DNA of 40,757 bases, taken from the NCBI GenBank assembly GCA_050694215.1, contig JBOGXB010000010.1, forward strand, positions 1 to 40,757, written 5' to 3'. The notes under the pieces are model-generated. The model was given only the letters and a program-made list of their open reading frames with translations, did no database searches and was not told where the DNA came from. This document shows, piece by piece, positions 33,292 through 40,757 of the stretch (position 1 is its first letter; each line of letters opens with the position of its first letter). This DNA comes from JBOGXB01 sp050694215 (GTDB lineage: Bacteria > Actinomycetota > CADDZG01 > WHSQ01). Made by a program: the position numbers and the translations under genes.

Positions 33292-33399
33292 CTAGCTGCC
33301 GAGGTAAGTGGTGCGGATGCTTTCATCCTCCAGCAGTTCGTCGCTCTTGCCGTGGGTCTGGATGCGACCCGTCTCGATGACATACCCCCGGATGCTCAC
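33292..33399 (-). pseudogene. Relic of a livF C-terminus (ABC importer ATPase)
   Basis: On the minus strand 35 codons ending in TAG at 33292 read RGYVIETGRIQTHG, DELLEDESIRTTYLG. These align with the last 35 residues of the intact LivF in this window (RGYVIETGQIKTEG, DLLQDETIRSAYLG), with about two thirds identity. Walker and signature motifs are absent: upstream the similarity stops abruptly. This is the 3' remnant of a second, lost livF gene. Confidence 0.75.
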
Positions 33400-33469
33400 G
33401 TTCCGCCTGCTCCCTCCGACAGCGCCATGATGACGACCCGGTGACGACCAGCGCCGGGGGGCGGCGCGC

Positions 33470-34141
33470 TCACGTTCCTGCCTTCATGAGAAGCAGCCCG
33501 GCAAGCTCGCGGAGGTCGTCGATCTCGAGTCCCGGCCGGGGCGAGTCAGGGGCAAGGGACTGGCCTTGGCGTTTGATCCTCACGATCTCGAGACCTGCCT
33601 CGATCGCGCCCTTGACGTCCCGGGGGGAGGCGGGGACGTGCAGCAAAGGTGTGCCGAGAGCCGCCTCGGCGTAACGATAGATGTGCTCATGGGGCTTGTA
33701 GCAGCGCGCCTGCTGAGAAGTCACCGCGCGCTCGAATGCAAAGCCGATGTCGGTGCGCGCCAGCAGGTTGTCGTCGATGTTGCTAAGAAGGGCGACGGGG
33801 AAGCGCGCGGCCACCGAGCCGACGCCTTCGGGGACGTCGGGGTAGTGAGGCCATCGATCAATCGTCGATAGCAAGAACGCGGTGTCGGCAGAGGCGTCAA
33901 CGTCGAGCTCGAGCTCCGTGCAGACCCCCACCAGAGCTCTGCGAGCCAGCTCCTTGAACGTCACGAAGGGCTTGGTCTCTGCCTGAAGCACCTTGTTGCG
34001 GGCGTTCCACCCGACGAATAGCTCCGGGTCCACCTTCCAGGCGTTTCGACGCGCGAGCTCGGCGAAAGCGGCAGTGCCGCCGCGGCGCGAGTCGACCAAG
34101 GCACTGTAGACGTCGAAGGAGACGCAAACAGGTGAGAGCAT
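33470..34141 (-). CDS. HAD-superfamily hydrolase (haloacid dehalogenase-like)
   Basis: A 223-residue HAD protein. Motif I is SFDVYSALVDS (nucleophile Asp in FDVYSALVD), motif II LLSNID and motif III CYKPHEHIYRYAEAALG with the conserved Lys. Motif IV is weak: HVPASPRDVKGAIEAGL where HVGDS...D is usual, so one acidic residue is displaced. It resembles type II haloacid dehalogenases or small-molecule phosphatases. ATG 34141 is the first start. It stands alone between two gene relics on a rearranged segment. Confidence 0.8.
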   Translation of the reverse strand: MLSPVCVSFDVYSALVDSRRGGTAAFAELARRNAWKVDPELFVGWNARNKVLQAETKPFVTFKELARRALVGVCTELELDVDASADTAFLLSTIDRWPHYPDVPEGVGSVAARFPVALLSNIDDNLLARTDIGFAFERAVTSQQARCYKPHEHIYRYAEAALGTPLLHVPASPRDVKGAIEAGLEIVRIKRQGQSLAPDSPRPGLEIDDLRELAGLLLMKAGT

Positions 34142-34214
34142 ACCGGCGAGGTTATTTCCCCCATCGTGCCGAGAACTGACCGTGGGCCCATATCGGTGGT
34201 GGGGTCAACCGTGG

Positions 34215-34391
34215 AGGATGGATGGAGTGGGCGCCGAGATAAGGATGTCGCCGCCGCTCATCGGGCAGCACACGGAGGAGGCCTTGATTGCTGTCGCCGG
34301 ATACACTGCGGACGAGGTTGGAGTTCTGGCCACGGGGGGCGACATCGAGGTCGCGTATCCGGATGGGCGTAGAGGCGTGATCGGTGCGTGA
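34215..34391 (+). pseudogene. Relic of a CaiB/BaiF-family CoA-transferase C-terminus
   Basis: The reading frame ending at TGA 34389-34391 contains SPPLIGQHTEEALIAVAGYT, followed by ADEVGVLATGGDI. This is the conserved end of type III CoA-transferases (PPLLGQHTxEVL...GxxxxEIxxLxxxGxI). The rest of the 400-residue enzyme is missing; no similarity is visible upstream and the HAD gene begins within 80 bases. It ends 25 bases before the LivK start, suggesting the lost gene preceded the importer. Confidence 0.65.
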
Positions 34392-34416
34392 AGTCTGCAG
34401 AGGGGGGGAGCAGCGC

Positions 34417-35694
34417 ATGGTCAAGTCATCCTTGAGGTCGCTGTCGGTGTGGGCGTTCGCTGTCGCGTTGGCGCTAGCGGCGTGTGCTCCGACCCAGGAA
34501 GACGGGGGCGCGGAAGGAGCTGGGGCCGAGGTCCCCGATGAGGTCCTTATCGGCGCGACTCTGCCGCTTACCGGAGAGGAGGCCGATCCGGGCAACTTCT
34601 ACAAGGAGGGGTACGAGCTTGCCTTCGAGCTCGAGAACGAAGACGGGGGGCTCGAGCTCGAAGGCGAGACCGTCCCCGTCGAGCTGAAGCTCCTCGACGA
34701 CACGAGCGACCAGGCAACCGCCGTGAACCTTGCCGAGCGGCTCGTCAACAGGGACCAGGTGGACTTCTTGCTCGGCACCTACTCGACGACGCTCGTCGAG
34801 GCGCAGAGCACGGTCGGCGAGCAAAACCAGATCCCCTACGTCAATGGCGGCGGCGCGGCCACCGCCATCTACCAGCGCGGCTACAAGTGGGTCTTCGGCT
34901 CGCTCGCGCCGATCGAGCTCCTTGCCCAGACCCAGATGGAGTGGATCGGCGACCAGCAGGAGGCCGGCAACATCCCGGATCCCGCCACGATCGCCCTGCT
35001 GTGGGAGAACACTTCCCACGGAGAGGACTACCGAAAAGGGGTGCAGGACTTCACCGACGAGAGCGGGGGCTCGTTCGAGGTCGTCCTCGACGAGTCCTTC
35101 GAGCTGGAGGGCAAGGACTACTCGGCCCTGCTGAGCCAGGTCAGGTCCTCCGACGCGGATCTCTTCCTCGCCGACGCCCACCTGCCCGACTTCATCACCA
35201 TGCACAGGCAGTACGTGACGGCGGGACTCTGTCACGACGTGATCACATACGGGGCCCGCGGCGTGGAGAAGGACGCGGCCAAGGCGCTCGGACAGGAGAA
35301 CGTCAACTACATCCAGTCGGCCGTGTGGTGGAACCCTCTGCTCGGCGAACAAGGAGGCCCGAACGAGGAGTTCGTCGCCGCCTTCAAGGAGAAGTACGGG
35401 CGCGATCCCGAGTGGTACCAGGCGATGGGCTACGAGGCGGCCAGGGCTCTGTTCACCGCCATCGAGAATGCGGGCAGCGTCGACCGTGAAGCCGTCCGTC
35501 AGGCGCTGGTGGAACTGCGGATGGAGTCGCTCGTCCCCGAGGGGGAGCTGACGTTCCCGGAGGAGAACGGCTACCAGGCCCAGTACCCCTTCGTGGTCCA
35601 GCAGAACCAGCCCGGCGGCAATTCGCCGATCATCTATCCGGAGGAGCTGGCGACGGGCGAGGGCATGGCGCCTAATCCCAACTGCAACAGCTAG
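34417..35694 (+). CDS. livK: ABC transporter substrate-binding lipoprotein, LivK/amide-type
   Basis: A 425-residue lipoprotein: signal peptide, lipobox LALAAC (Cys23), Gly/Ala/Glu linker, then a Leu/Ile/Val-binding-like fold beginning VLIGATLPLTG. Other family marks are AVNLAERLVNRDQVDFLLG and YVNGGGAA. These proteins bind branched-chain amino acids, short amides, urea or aromatic acids. ATG 34417 follows AGGGGGGGAG; the frame extends to 34384 within the relic. It heads the complete livKHMGF operon. Confidence 0.9.
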   Translation: MVKSSLRSLSVWAFAVALALAACAPTQEDGGAEGAGAEVPDEVLIGATLPLTGEEADPGNFYKEGYELAFELENEDGGLELEGETVPVELKLLDDTSDQATAVNLAERLVNRDQVDFLLGTYSTTLVEAQSTVGEQNQIPYVNGGGAATAIYQRGYKWVFGSLAPIELLAQTQMEWIGDQQEAGNIPDPATIALLWENTSHGEDYRKGVQDFTDESGGSFEVVLDESFELEGKDYSALLSQVRSSDADLFLADAHLPDFITMHRQYVTAGLCHDVITYGARGVEKDAAKALGQENVNYIQSAVWWNPLLGEQGGPNEEFVAAFKEKYGRDPEWYQAMGYEAARALFTAIENAGSVDREAVRQALVELRMESLVPEGELTFPEENGYQAQYPFVVQQNQPGGNSPIIYPEELATGEGMAPNPNCNS

Positions 35695-35701
35695 GGGAGC
35701 C

Positions 35702-36577
35702 TTGGAGGAGGTAACAAGGCTAACCGTCTCCTCGCTGCTGCTCGCGGGGCTGTACTCGGTGATGGCCTACGGCCTTGGGCTGATCTACGGCGTGCTGCGG
35801 GTAGTGAATCTGGCTCACGCGGGGATGATCATGGGCGGGGCGTATCTCACTTGGGTGCTGCACGGTCGCCTGGGCATCGACCCGTACCTGTCGATACCGG
35901 TGGTCATGGGCTCTTTCTTCCTCTTCGGGGTGGTCCTCTACAAGGGGCTCGTGCGTTTCCTGCCCCGGGGTGCGGCCGGTGGTGTCCAGTCGCTTCTTCT
36001 TCTCTTCGGTATCTGGCTGCTCATGAGGAACGCCGCTTACCTATTGTTCACCGGTAACGACCAGGCCGTGCGGACCGGGTACTCCACCCAGGGCGTGCGC
36101 CTCCTTGGTGTGTCGGTGAGCGTCAACCGCGTCGCCGTGTTCCTGATCGCATTGATCGCTCTCGGCGCGCTCCACTTCTTCCTCACGCGCACCTACCTGG
36201 GGAAGGCGATCCGGGCGGTGGCCCAGAACCCCGACAGCTGCACCCTCGTGGGTATCGACGTCGAGCGCGTCTATACCCTGACCTTCGGCATCGGCTCGGC
36301 CCTTGGAGGCCTCGCCGGACTTCTGCTGTCGACCATCTTCGCCTTCAACCCGTCGTCGGGAGCGGTGGAGCTCTTGAAGAGCTTCGTCGTCGTGGTTCTC
36401 GGCGGCCTCGGCAGCGTGGTGGGCATCGCTCTCGGAGCGCTCGTGCTTGCCTTCGCGGAGAGCTTCTCCATCCTCGTGCTGCCGTCGTTCTTGACCGCGG
36501 CCGTGGGCTTCGTGCTGCTCGTCATCGTGCTCGTGCTGCGGCCGGGTGGGTTGTTCGGGCAGAGGGTCCTCGGATGA
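35702..36577 (+). CDS. livH: Branched-chain amino acid-type ABC permease LivH
   Basis: A 291-residue membrane protein with about eight hydrophobic segments. LivH marks are GLIYGVLRVVNLAHAGMIMGGAYL early on, the EAA-like TYLGKAIRAVAQNPDSCTLVGI and VVVLGGLGSVVGIALGAL. The TTG at 35702 follows the LivK stop by 7 bases. The stop overlaps the livM start (ATGA). Confidence 0.9.
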   Translation: MEEVTRLTVSSLLLAGLYSVMAYGLGLIYGVLRVVNLAHAGMIMGGAYLTWVLHGRLGIDPYLSIPVVMGSFFLFGVVLYKGLVRFLPRGAAGGVQSLLLLFGIWLLMRNAAYLLFTGNDQAVRTGYSTQGVRLLGVSVSVNRVAVFLIALIALGALHFFLTRTYLGKAIRAVAQNPDSCTLVGIDVERVYTLTFGIGSALGGLAGLLLSTIFAFNPSSGAVELLKSFVVVVLGGLGSVVGIALGALVLAFAESFSILVLPSFLTAAVGFVLLVIVLVLRPGGLFGQRVLG

Positions 36578-37641
36578 GACGGCCGGCCTCGTGGCTGCCC
36601 GAATGGGCGTCGCCGTGGGCGGCCGCCGGCTTCGTCGGGGTGCTGATCGCGCTCTACGCGTTGCCCTTGGTCGCGCCGCTCGATACCTACACGCACGGCA
36701 TCCTCACTCAGACGTTCGTGTTCGTGGCCGCGGCGCTGGCGTGGAACTGGCTCGGCGGCTACGTGGGTCAGATCAGCTTCGGGCACGCGGCCATGTTCGG
36801 TGTCGGGGGGTTCGTCACGGCCCGCTTGCTTGTGTCCGCGGACCTTCCTTTCTTCGTGGCCTGGGTTGTCGGCGGTCTCGTGGCCGGGATCTATGGGCTC
36901 TTGTGGGGCCATCCCACGCTCCGGCTCAGAGGGCCCTACTTCGCCATCGCCACGATCGGGGTGGGCGAGGCAACCCGGCTCGTCGCGACCTTTTGGGACA
37001 GCTTCACGGGAGGCTCTTCCGGGATATCGCTGCCGATCCCAAGCGCGGACTTCAAGCAGGCGCTGTACTGGTACGCCCTCTATTTCATGGCGGCGGTCGT
37101 TCTGCTCTCTTATTACCTGCGCAAGTCGCGCATAGGGCTCGGGTTACTCGCCATCAAGGAAGATGTTGAAGCGGCCGGCGATGTGGGTGTCAGCGCGACC
37201 TTCTATCAGGACGTGGTGTTGGTTCTAAGCGGAATCGTGGTCGGTATCGCCGGAGGCTTCTACGCCTCATTCTTCTCGTTCATCGAGCCGAGCGACATGT
37301 TCGGCTTCGAGCGTTCGATCTCCCTGGTTCTGATGGGCGTGATCGGCGGCATCGGCACGATCCTCGGAGCGGCGCTGGGCGCGGTCGTGTACGTCATATT
37401 GCAAGAGAATCTCATCGCCTCCTACCCCGATCTCTACCTTGGCCTCTACGGGCTGCTGCTGGTGGCGGTCATCCTGTTCGAGCCGCTGGGACTGTCGGGT
37501 CTTCTGATGCGTGGAGCGCGCCTTGTGGGCTACCGGCCGGGGGTGGGAGTGGCCGCGGGCGGGATCGGCGGAGCCGCGGCCACGGAGGCGAGGGGGAGTG
37601 CGCCGGAGGAGAAGCGGACTCTGGAGGACGCGAAACCGTGA
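36574..37641 (+). CDS. livM: Branched-chain amino acid-type ABC permease LivM
   Basis: A 355-residue permease with about nine hydrophobic segments. Family marks are GYVGQISFGHAAMFGVGGF, LRGPYFAIATIGVGEATRL, GSSGISLPIP and MGVIGGIGTILGAALGA. The hydrophilic C-terminal tail is Ala/Gly/Glu-rich. It overlaps livH (ATGA) and livG (GTGA). With LivH it forms the membrane channel of the importer. Confidence 0.92.
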   Translation: MRRPASWLPEWASPWAAAGFVGVLIALYALPLVAPLDTYTHGILTQTFVFVAAALAWNWLGGYVGQISFGHAAMFGVGGFVTARLLVSADLPFFVAWVVGGLVAGIYGLLWGHPTLRLRGPYFAIATIGVGEATRLVATFWDSFTGGSSGISLPIPSADFKQALYWYALYFMAAVVLLSYYLRKSRIGLGLLAIKEDVEAAGDVGVSATFYQDVVLVLSGIVVGIAGGFYASFFSFIEPSDMFGFERSISLVLMGVIGGIGTILGAALGAVVYVILQENLIASYPDLYLGLYGLLLVAVILFEPLGLSGLLMRGARLVGYRPGVGVAAGGIGGAAATEARGSAPEEKRTLEDAKP

Positions 37642-38420
37642 CCGGTCTGCTCGAAGGCCACAGTGTCAGCAAGCACTTCGGAGGCCTCAAGGCCGTCGAT
37701 GACGTCGATTTCCACCTCGAGGAGGGCGAGATCCTCGGGCTCATCGGGCCCAACGGCGCCGGCAAGACGACGCTGTTCAGCGTCATAACGGGCTCCATCC
37801 CTCCGACGAGCGGTCGCGTGATTCTCGAGGGCAGAGACATCGCCGGCCGGCCCGCTCACCGCGTGGTGCGCTCCGGTGCATGCCGCACCCACCAGATCGT
37901 GCGTCCGTTCGCGCGGCTGACGATCCTCGAGAACGTCGTCGTGGGGATCCTCTACGGACGCAAGGCGGGTCGGCGACCGAAGACGATGGGCAGGGCACGC
38001 TCGGAGGCCCGAGATCTACTCGACTTCGTGGGACTGGGTGACCGTGCGGCGAGCTTCCCCGCCGAGCTGACGCTCGCGGGGCGTAAGAAGCTGGAGGTGG
38101 CAAGGGCGCTTGGCGCGCGGCCCCGGGTGCTGCTCCTGGACGAGGTCGTCGCAGGGCTCAATCCCGTCGAGGCGCAGGCGTTGGTGGAGCTCATCCGCAG
38201 CGTCAGGCAGCGAGGCACCTCGATCATCATGATCGAGCACGTCATGCAGGCGGTCATGGGGGTGTCGGATCGCGTGATGGTCCTCGACTACGGACAGAAG
38301 ATCGCCGAGGGAACTCCGGACCAGATCGCCCGCGATCCAAAGGTGGTCGAGGCCTATCTCGGCGAGGAACCGCAGGAGATCGAGAAGCTCGCCGACGGCA
38401 CGGAGCCCGAGGGTGCTTGA
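37638..38420 (+). CDS. livG: Branched-chain amino acid-type ABC ATPase LivG
   Basis: A 260-residue ATPase. Walker A is GPNGAGKTT at 37-45, the Q-loop is RTHQIVRPF (Gln86), Walker B LLLDE near 165-169 and His201 (IEHVM). The ABC signature at 144-150 is LTLAGRK rather than LSGGQ-like; similar altered signatures are known in LivG-type subunits, so it may still be active in a heterodimer with LivF. GTG 37638 overlaps the livM stop. The start of livF lies inside its last codons. Confidence 0.92.
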   Translation: MTGLLEGHSVSKHFGGLKAVDDVDFHLEEGEILGLIGPNGAGKTTLFSVITGSIPPTSGRVILEGRDIAGRPAHRVVRSGACRTHQIVRPFARLTILENVVVGILYGRKAGRRPKTMGRARSEARDLLDFVGLGDRAASFPAELTLAGRKKLEVARALGARPRVLLLDEVVAGLNPVEAQALVELIRSVRQRGTSIIMIEHVMQAVMGVSDRVMVLDYGQKIAEGTPDQIARDPKVVEAYLGEEPQEIEKLADGTEPEGA

Positions 38421-39120
38421 GATAGACGATATCGAGGTCTATTACGGCGACGCCCAGGCCCTCTACGGGTTGAGCCTCGAGGTGGGCGAGGGAGAGGTCG
38501 TGACTCTTGTCGGCTCGAACGGAGCCGGCAAGACGACGACGTTGAGAGCCGTCGCAGGGATCAGGGCCCCTCGCGGCGGCGACATCCGCTTCGAGGGCAA
38601 GTCGCTTCTGAAGATCCCGCCCCATGAGCGAGCCGAGCGAGGCATCGCCCTGGTTCCCGAGGGGCGCGAGCTGTGGCCGCAGATGAGCGTGAGGGAGAAC
38701 CTCGAGCTGGGGGCGTTCGCGAAACAGGCGCGCTCTCGGGTCGGGGAGTCGCTCCGTCAGGTGTTTTCGCTCTTCCCGAGGCTGGAGGAGCGCGCCGATC
38801 AGCTCGCGGGAAGCCTGTCCGGTGGAGAGCAGCAGATGTGCGCGATCGGCCGCGCGCTGATGTCGAAGCCGAGACTTCTCATGTTCGACGAGCCGAGCCT
38901 GGGGCTTGCTCCGATCCTGGTGAGGCAGGTGTTCGAGACTCTGAGCCACCTTCACGCGGACGAAGGGCTAACCATCCTCCTGGTCGAGCAGAACCTCAGG
39001 AAGGCATTCGAGGTCGCCGATCGCGGCTACGTGATCGAGACCGGGCAGATCAAGACCGAGGGGCCGAGCAAGGATCTGCTTCAGGACGAGACCATCCGCT
39101 CGGCCTATCTCGGGATCTGA
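38413..39120 (+). CDS. livF: Branched-chain amino acid-type ABC ATPase LivF
   Basis: A 235-residue ATPase with Walker A GSNGAGKTT at 34-42, signature LSGGEQQ at 135-141, Walker B LLMFDE at 155-160 and the C-terminal IKTEG...YLGI. GTG 38413 overlaps livG by 8 bases. It pairs with LivG. A relic of another livF tail is at 33292-33399. No convincing terminator hairpin was seen in the 200 bases after its stop. Confidence 0.92.
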   Translation: MLEIDDIEVYYGDAQALYGLSLEVGEGEVVTLVGSNGAGKTTTLRAVAGIRAPRGGDIRFEGKSLLKIPPHERAERGIALVPEGRELWPQMSVRENLELGAFAKQARSRVGESLRQVFSLFPRLEERADQLAGSLSGGEQQMCAIGRALMSKPRLLMFDEPSLGLAPILVRQVFETLSHLHADEGLTILLVEQNLRKAFEVADRGYVIETGQIKTEGPSKDLLQDETIRSAYLGI

Positions 39121-39316
39121 TCTTGCTACTGGGCCAACGCGACCCTGCAGGCGTGGGGACGGCTACGCCATCAGCTATTACGTGTGCTAGGCGGCGGGGA
39201 TGAAGGAAGCTGCTGCAGCCGGCTAACAGCCCGGAGTAATCCACTAGGCTTGTGCGCAATGGCCCGGTTGGATTCATCTCGCGCGCGGAAAAAGCCTGCA
39301 TGACGAGCGCGCGGTC

Positions 39317-39520
39317 ATGAAGAAGCACCGCTGGATCGCCGCAGTCATATACGAGCTCTCGGAGGAGGAGGCCCAGCGAGCCGCCACCGGAGAGGTCGTC
39401 AACCTCCAGCACAAGCATCGCATCGGCGTTGACGGACCAGGGTGCTTGAATTGCGAAAGACCCTACGAGGAGGTCCAGGGCACCCCCTGCGACTCGCCGC
39501 CGGTGAAGGAGCGACCTTGA
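39317..39520 (+). CDS. Small conserved-looking protein with CxxC and a third Cys
   Basis: A 67-residue protein starting MKKHRWIAAVIYELSEEEA. The C-terminal half has GCLNCERPYEEVQGTPC, a CxxC plus a further Cys that could hold zinc. Composition is typical of coding sequence in this window. No named family is recognised. It stands 26 bases before the GntR gene on the same strand and may be co-transcribed with it. The 196 bases between livF and this gene show no gene. Confidence 0.6.
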   Translation: MKKHRWIAAVIYELSEEEAQRAATGEVVNLQHKHRIGVDGPGCLNCERPYEEVQGTPCDSPPVKERP

Positions 39521-39546
39521 GATCGCACCACCGGTAAAGAGCGACA

Positions 39547-40254
39547 ATGGCACAGGATTCCCCATCTCTTAACCGCCCGGTGCCGCTTCGGGACCGGGTC
39601 TACGAGACTTTGGAAGAGCTCATCATCTACGGGGCCCTGGCCCCGGGAGAGCACCTGGTCGAGGCGGAAATCGCCAAGCAGCTCGGGGTCAGCAGGATCC
39701 CTGTAAGAGAGGGCTTTCAGCTTCTTGCGCGTGACGGCTGGATCGACCTCCGACCCCGGCAGGGAGCCTTCGTCCACCAACCCGAGATGCGCGAGGTCGA
39801 CGATGTCTTCAGCATTCGGACGTTGCTGGAGGTGGAGTCGACCAGGCTGGCGGCGGGCAAGGCCACGAACGACTCGATACAGGCCCTGAGGGAGATCCAG
39901 CAGACGGGAAGCGAGGCCCTCGCTCGAGCCGACGAGAGAGAGCTCGTGATGCTCAACTCGCAATTCCACGCGCGCATCAGTCGGATAGGCGAGAACGAGG
40001 TTCTGGCGGGGCTCATCGCACGTCTCGACAAGCGAATACGGTGGTATTTCGCGCCCGTCGTCAAGTCACGAGGGTCGAGCTCGTGGAAGGAGCACCTCGA
40101 GATCGTCGAGGCCATCGCTGCGAAGGATCCCGATCGAGCATCCGAAGCCATGCGTCGGCACGCCGAGGCGACGAGGTCCGCGTACCTCCTCGAGAGAGCC
40201 AAAACTCGCCTCGAGAGGATCGAGCGGATCCCCGGCCTTCCTCCTAGGTCATGA
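39547..40254 (+). CDS. GntR-family transcriptional regulator, FCD domain
   Basis: A 235-residue FadR-type regulator. The winged helix is about 10-75, with EAEIAKQLGVSRIPVREGFQ and the wing GWIDLRPRQGAFV. The FCD domain follows, with candidate ligand residues in NSQFHARI, KEHLEIVEAI and RRHAEATR. ATG 39547 has only a weak Shine-Dalgarno (AAAGAG). The gene faces the minus-strand transporter genes at the right edge, with 6 bases of 3' overlap, and lies downstream of livKHMGF. It could regulate either. Confidence 0.9.
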   Translation: MAQDSPSLNRPVPLRDRVYETLEELIIYGALAPGEHLVEAEIAKQLGVSRIPVREGFQLLARDGWIDLRPRQGAFVHQPEMREVDDVFSIRTLLEVESTRLAAGKATNDSIQALREIQQTGSEALARADERELVMLNSQFHARISRIGENEVLAGLIARLDKRIRWYFAPVVKSRGSSSWKEHLEIVEAIAAKDPDRASEAMRRHAEATRSAYLLERAKTRLERIERIPGLPPRS

Positions 40255-40461
40255 TCCGGTCAACTCACCGTCTTTTCGTTCGTGTCGACCGCCGCGTTCG
40301 GCACCGGCCGAGAGCCACGTCCATATCTGGTTGTGCAGCAGCAGGAAGCCGAGCCCAAACGCGCTACCGACCATCGCCTGATAGACGAGGAAACCGGCGA
40401 TCCCCTGAGAGAGTCCCGCTTTCCCGCCCCCACAAGGCTCGGAATCTCCGCCCCGACCCAC
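40249..40461 (-). CDS. Small membrane protein in a tripartite-transporter-like operon
   Basis: A 70-residue protein starting at GTG 40461, with one or two hydrophobic stretches (GIAGFLVYQAMVGSAFGLGFLLLH) and a charged tail. It follows the TctB-like gene by 5 bases on the same strand, so it is probably co-transcribed and may be an accessory membrane component. No family recognised. Its end overlaps the convergent GntR gene by 6 bases. The short length makes it uncertain. Confidence 0.5.
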   Translation of the reverse strand: MGRGGDSEPCGGGKAGLSQGIAGFLVYQAMVGSAFGLGFLLLHNQIWTWLSAGAERGGRHERKDGELTGS

Positions 40462-40466
40462 CGTGC

Positions 40467-40757
40467 TCAGAAGGGAAAGGAATCGCTATAGAACATGCTC
40501 TTTGGCATGAATATGCGGAAGAACTCTTCCAGCGCCCGGAAAAGGCCATACGCGAACAAGATCACGGGCGGGATTACCTTGTACCAGCGGTAACGGCCAT
40601 ACCAGATCATGAAGCCGGCGGAATAAGCCGCCACCATCATGTAGAAACCGACGGTTTCGACGAGGACGACCGCGACCAGCATCGGCAGGCCGACCCGCAC
40701 CAACTCGATGATCTCCTCTTTCTGCTCGAATATCGTTCCGCCGGTGGCTCTCAACCT
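40467..40757 (-). CDS. TctB-like small membrane subunit (5' end outside window)
   Basis: The minus-strand frame is open to the window edge, so the gene begins to the right. The visible part has two or three hydrophobic segments (VGLPMLVAVVLVETVGFYMM, YSAGFMIW, VIPPVILFAYGLFRALEEFF) and ends FRIFMPKSMFYSDSFPF. The Gly-Phe-Tyr segment and the FxxFMPK end resemble the C-terminal half of TctB/DUF1468 proteins. It suggests a second tripartite tricarboxylate transporter whose other genes lie outside. No TctA gene follows downstream, so they would have to be upstream. Confidence 0.55.
   Translation of the reverse strand, partial: RLRATGGTIFEQKEEIIELVRVGLPMLVAVVLVETVGFYMMVAAYSAGFMIWYGRYRWYKVIPPVILFAYGLFRALEEFFRIFMPKSMFYSDSFPF

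Noticed and set aside
39121..39316. Possible terminator after livF
   Set aside because: Only weak GC-rich partial dyads (around GCTGCTGCAGC) and no T-run; not strong enough to call.
1..40757. CRISPR arrays, tRNA or rRNA genes, insertion sequences, integrases
   Set aside because: None was seen by eye: no regular spacer repeats, no transposase or integrase motifs, no cloverleaf-like or rRNA-like stretches.

Overview
The window is a 40.8 kb piece of a GC-rich bacterial chromosome, most likely from an actinobacterium. The signs are strong G/C at third codon positions, many GTG and TTG starts, 1-4 nt start/stop overlaps inside operons, and lipoproteins with a lipobox Cys followed by Gly/Asp/Glu-rich linkers. 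There are no rRNA or tRNA genes, CRISPR arrays or insertion sequences. It reads as a catabolic and transport island for organic acids and possibly N-containing compounds: four transporter systems (one only partly seen at the right edge), many oxidoreductases, and regulators of the GntR and IclR families.

Layout. (1) 1-7430, plus strand: the end of a GntR/FCD regulator, then a tight operon of an M24 (Xaa-Pro peptidase/creatinase-like) protein, a DRE-TIM condensing enzyme or lyase, two zinc alcohol dehydrogenases, an allantoinase/dihydroorotase-like amidohydrolase and a CtBP-like D-2-hydroxyacid dehydrogenase. (2) 7449-7931, minus: a peroxiredoxin with an in-frame TGA exactly where the peroxidatic Cys belongs, followed by a SECIS-like hairpin; this is a probable selenoprotein. 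(3) 8089-11672, plus: an SsuABC/TauABC-type ABC importer. Facing it on the minus strand are a quinone oxidoreductase and a second, orphan paralogue of the binding protein (11719-13841). (4) 14120-17480, plus: an alpha/beta hydrolase, a PYROXD2-like FAD oxidoreductase and a TauE/SafE permease. A second M24 protein and a half-length AbrB protein converge on them from the minus strand. The hydrolase operon and the M24 gene are each preceded by a LacI-type palindromic operator.

(5) 19543-28423, minus: a methyltransferase, MmgE/PrpD, a tripartite tricarboxylate transporter (TctC, TctA, TctB), a second MmgE/PrpD, an isocitrate/isopropylmalate dehydrogenase-like protein and an IclR regulator. Divergent from IclR run an SDR protein, a tartrate/D-malate-type dehydrogenase and a second methyltransferase. 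(6) 31242-34391: a small HTH/coiled-coil protein, an acyl-CoA (malonyl-CoA-like) synthetase and a HAD hydrolase, with two gene relics: the tail of a livF and the tail of a CaiB/BaiF CoA-transferase. (7) 34417-39120, plus: a complete LivKHMGF branched-chain amino-acid-type ABC importer, then a small Cys-containing protein and a GntR regulator. At the right edge, on the minus strand, are a partial TctB-like protein and a small membrane protein.

How the genes may work together (inference): the transporters bring in carboxylates or amide-like compounds. Hydrolases, dehydratases, dehydrogenases and a CoA ligase then feed them to central metabolism, under local GntR, IclR and LacI-type control. The main discovery candidate is the selenocysteine peroxiredoxin. 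Secondary ones are the unassigned amidohydrolase/DRE-TIM/alcohol-dehydrogenase operon, the operator-linked hydrolase/PYROXD2/M24 regulon, and several enzymes that lack a canonical catalytic or metal-binding residue. No stretch longer than about 300 bases lacks a gene or gene relic.
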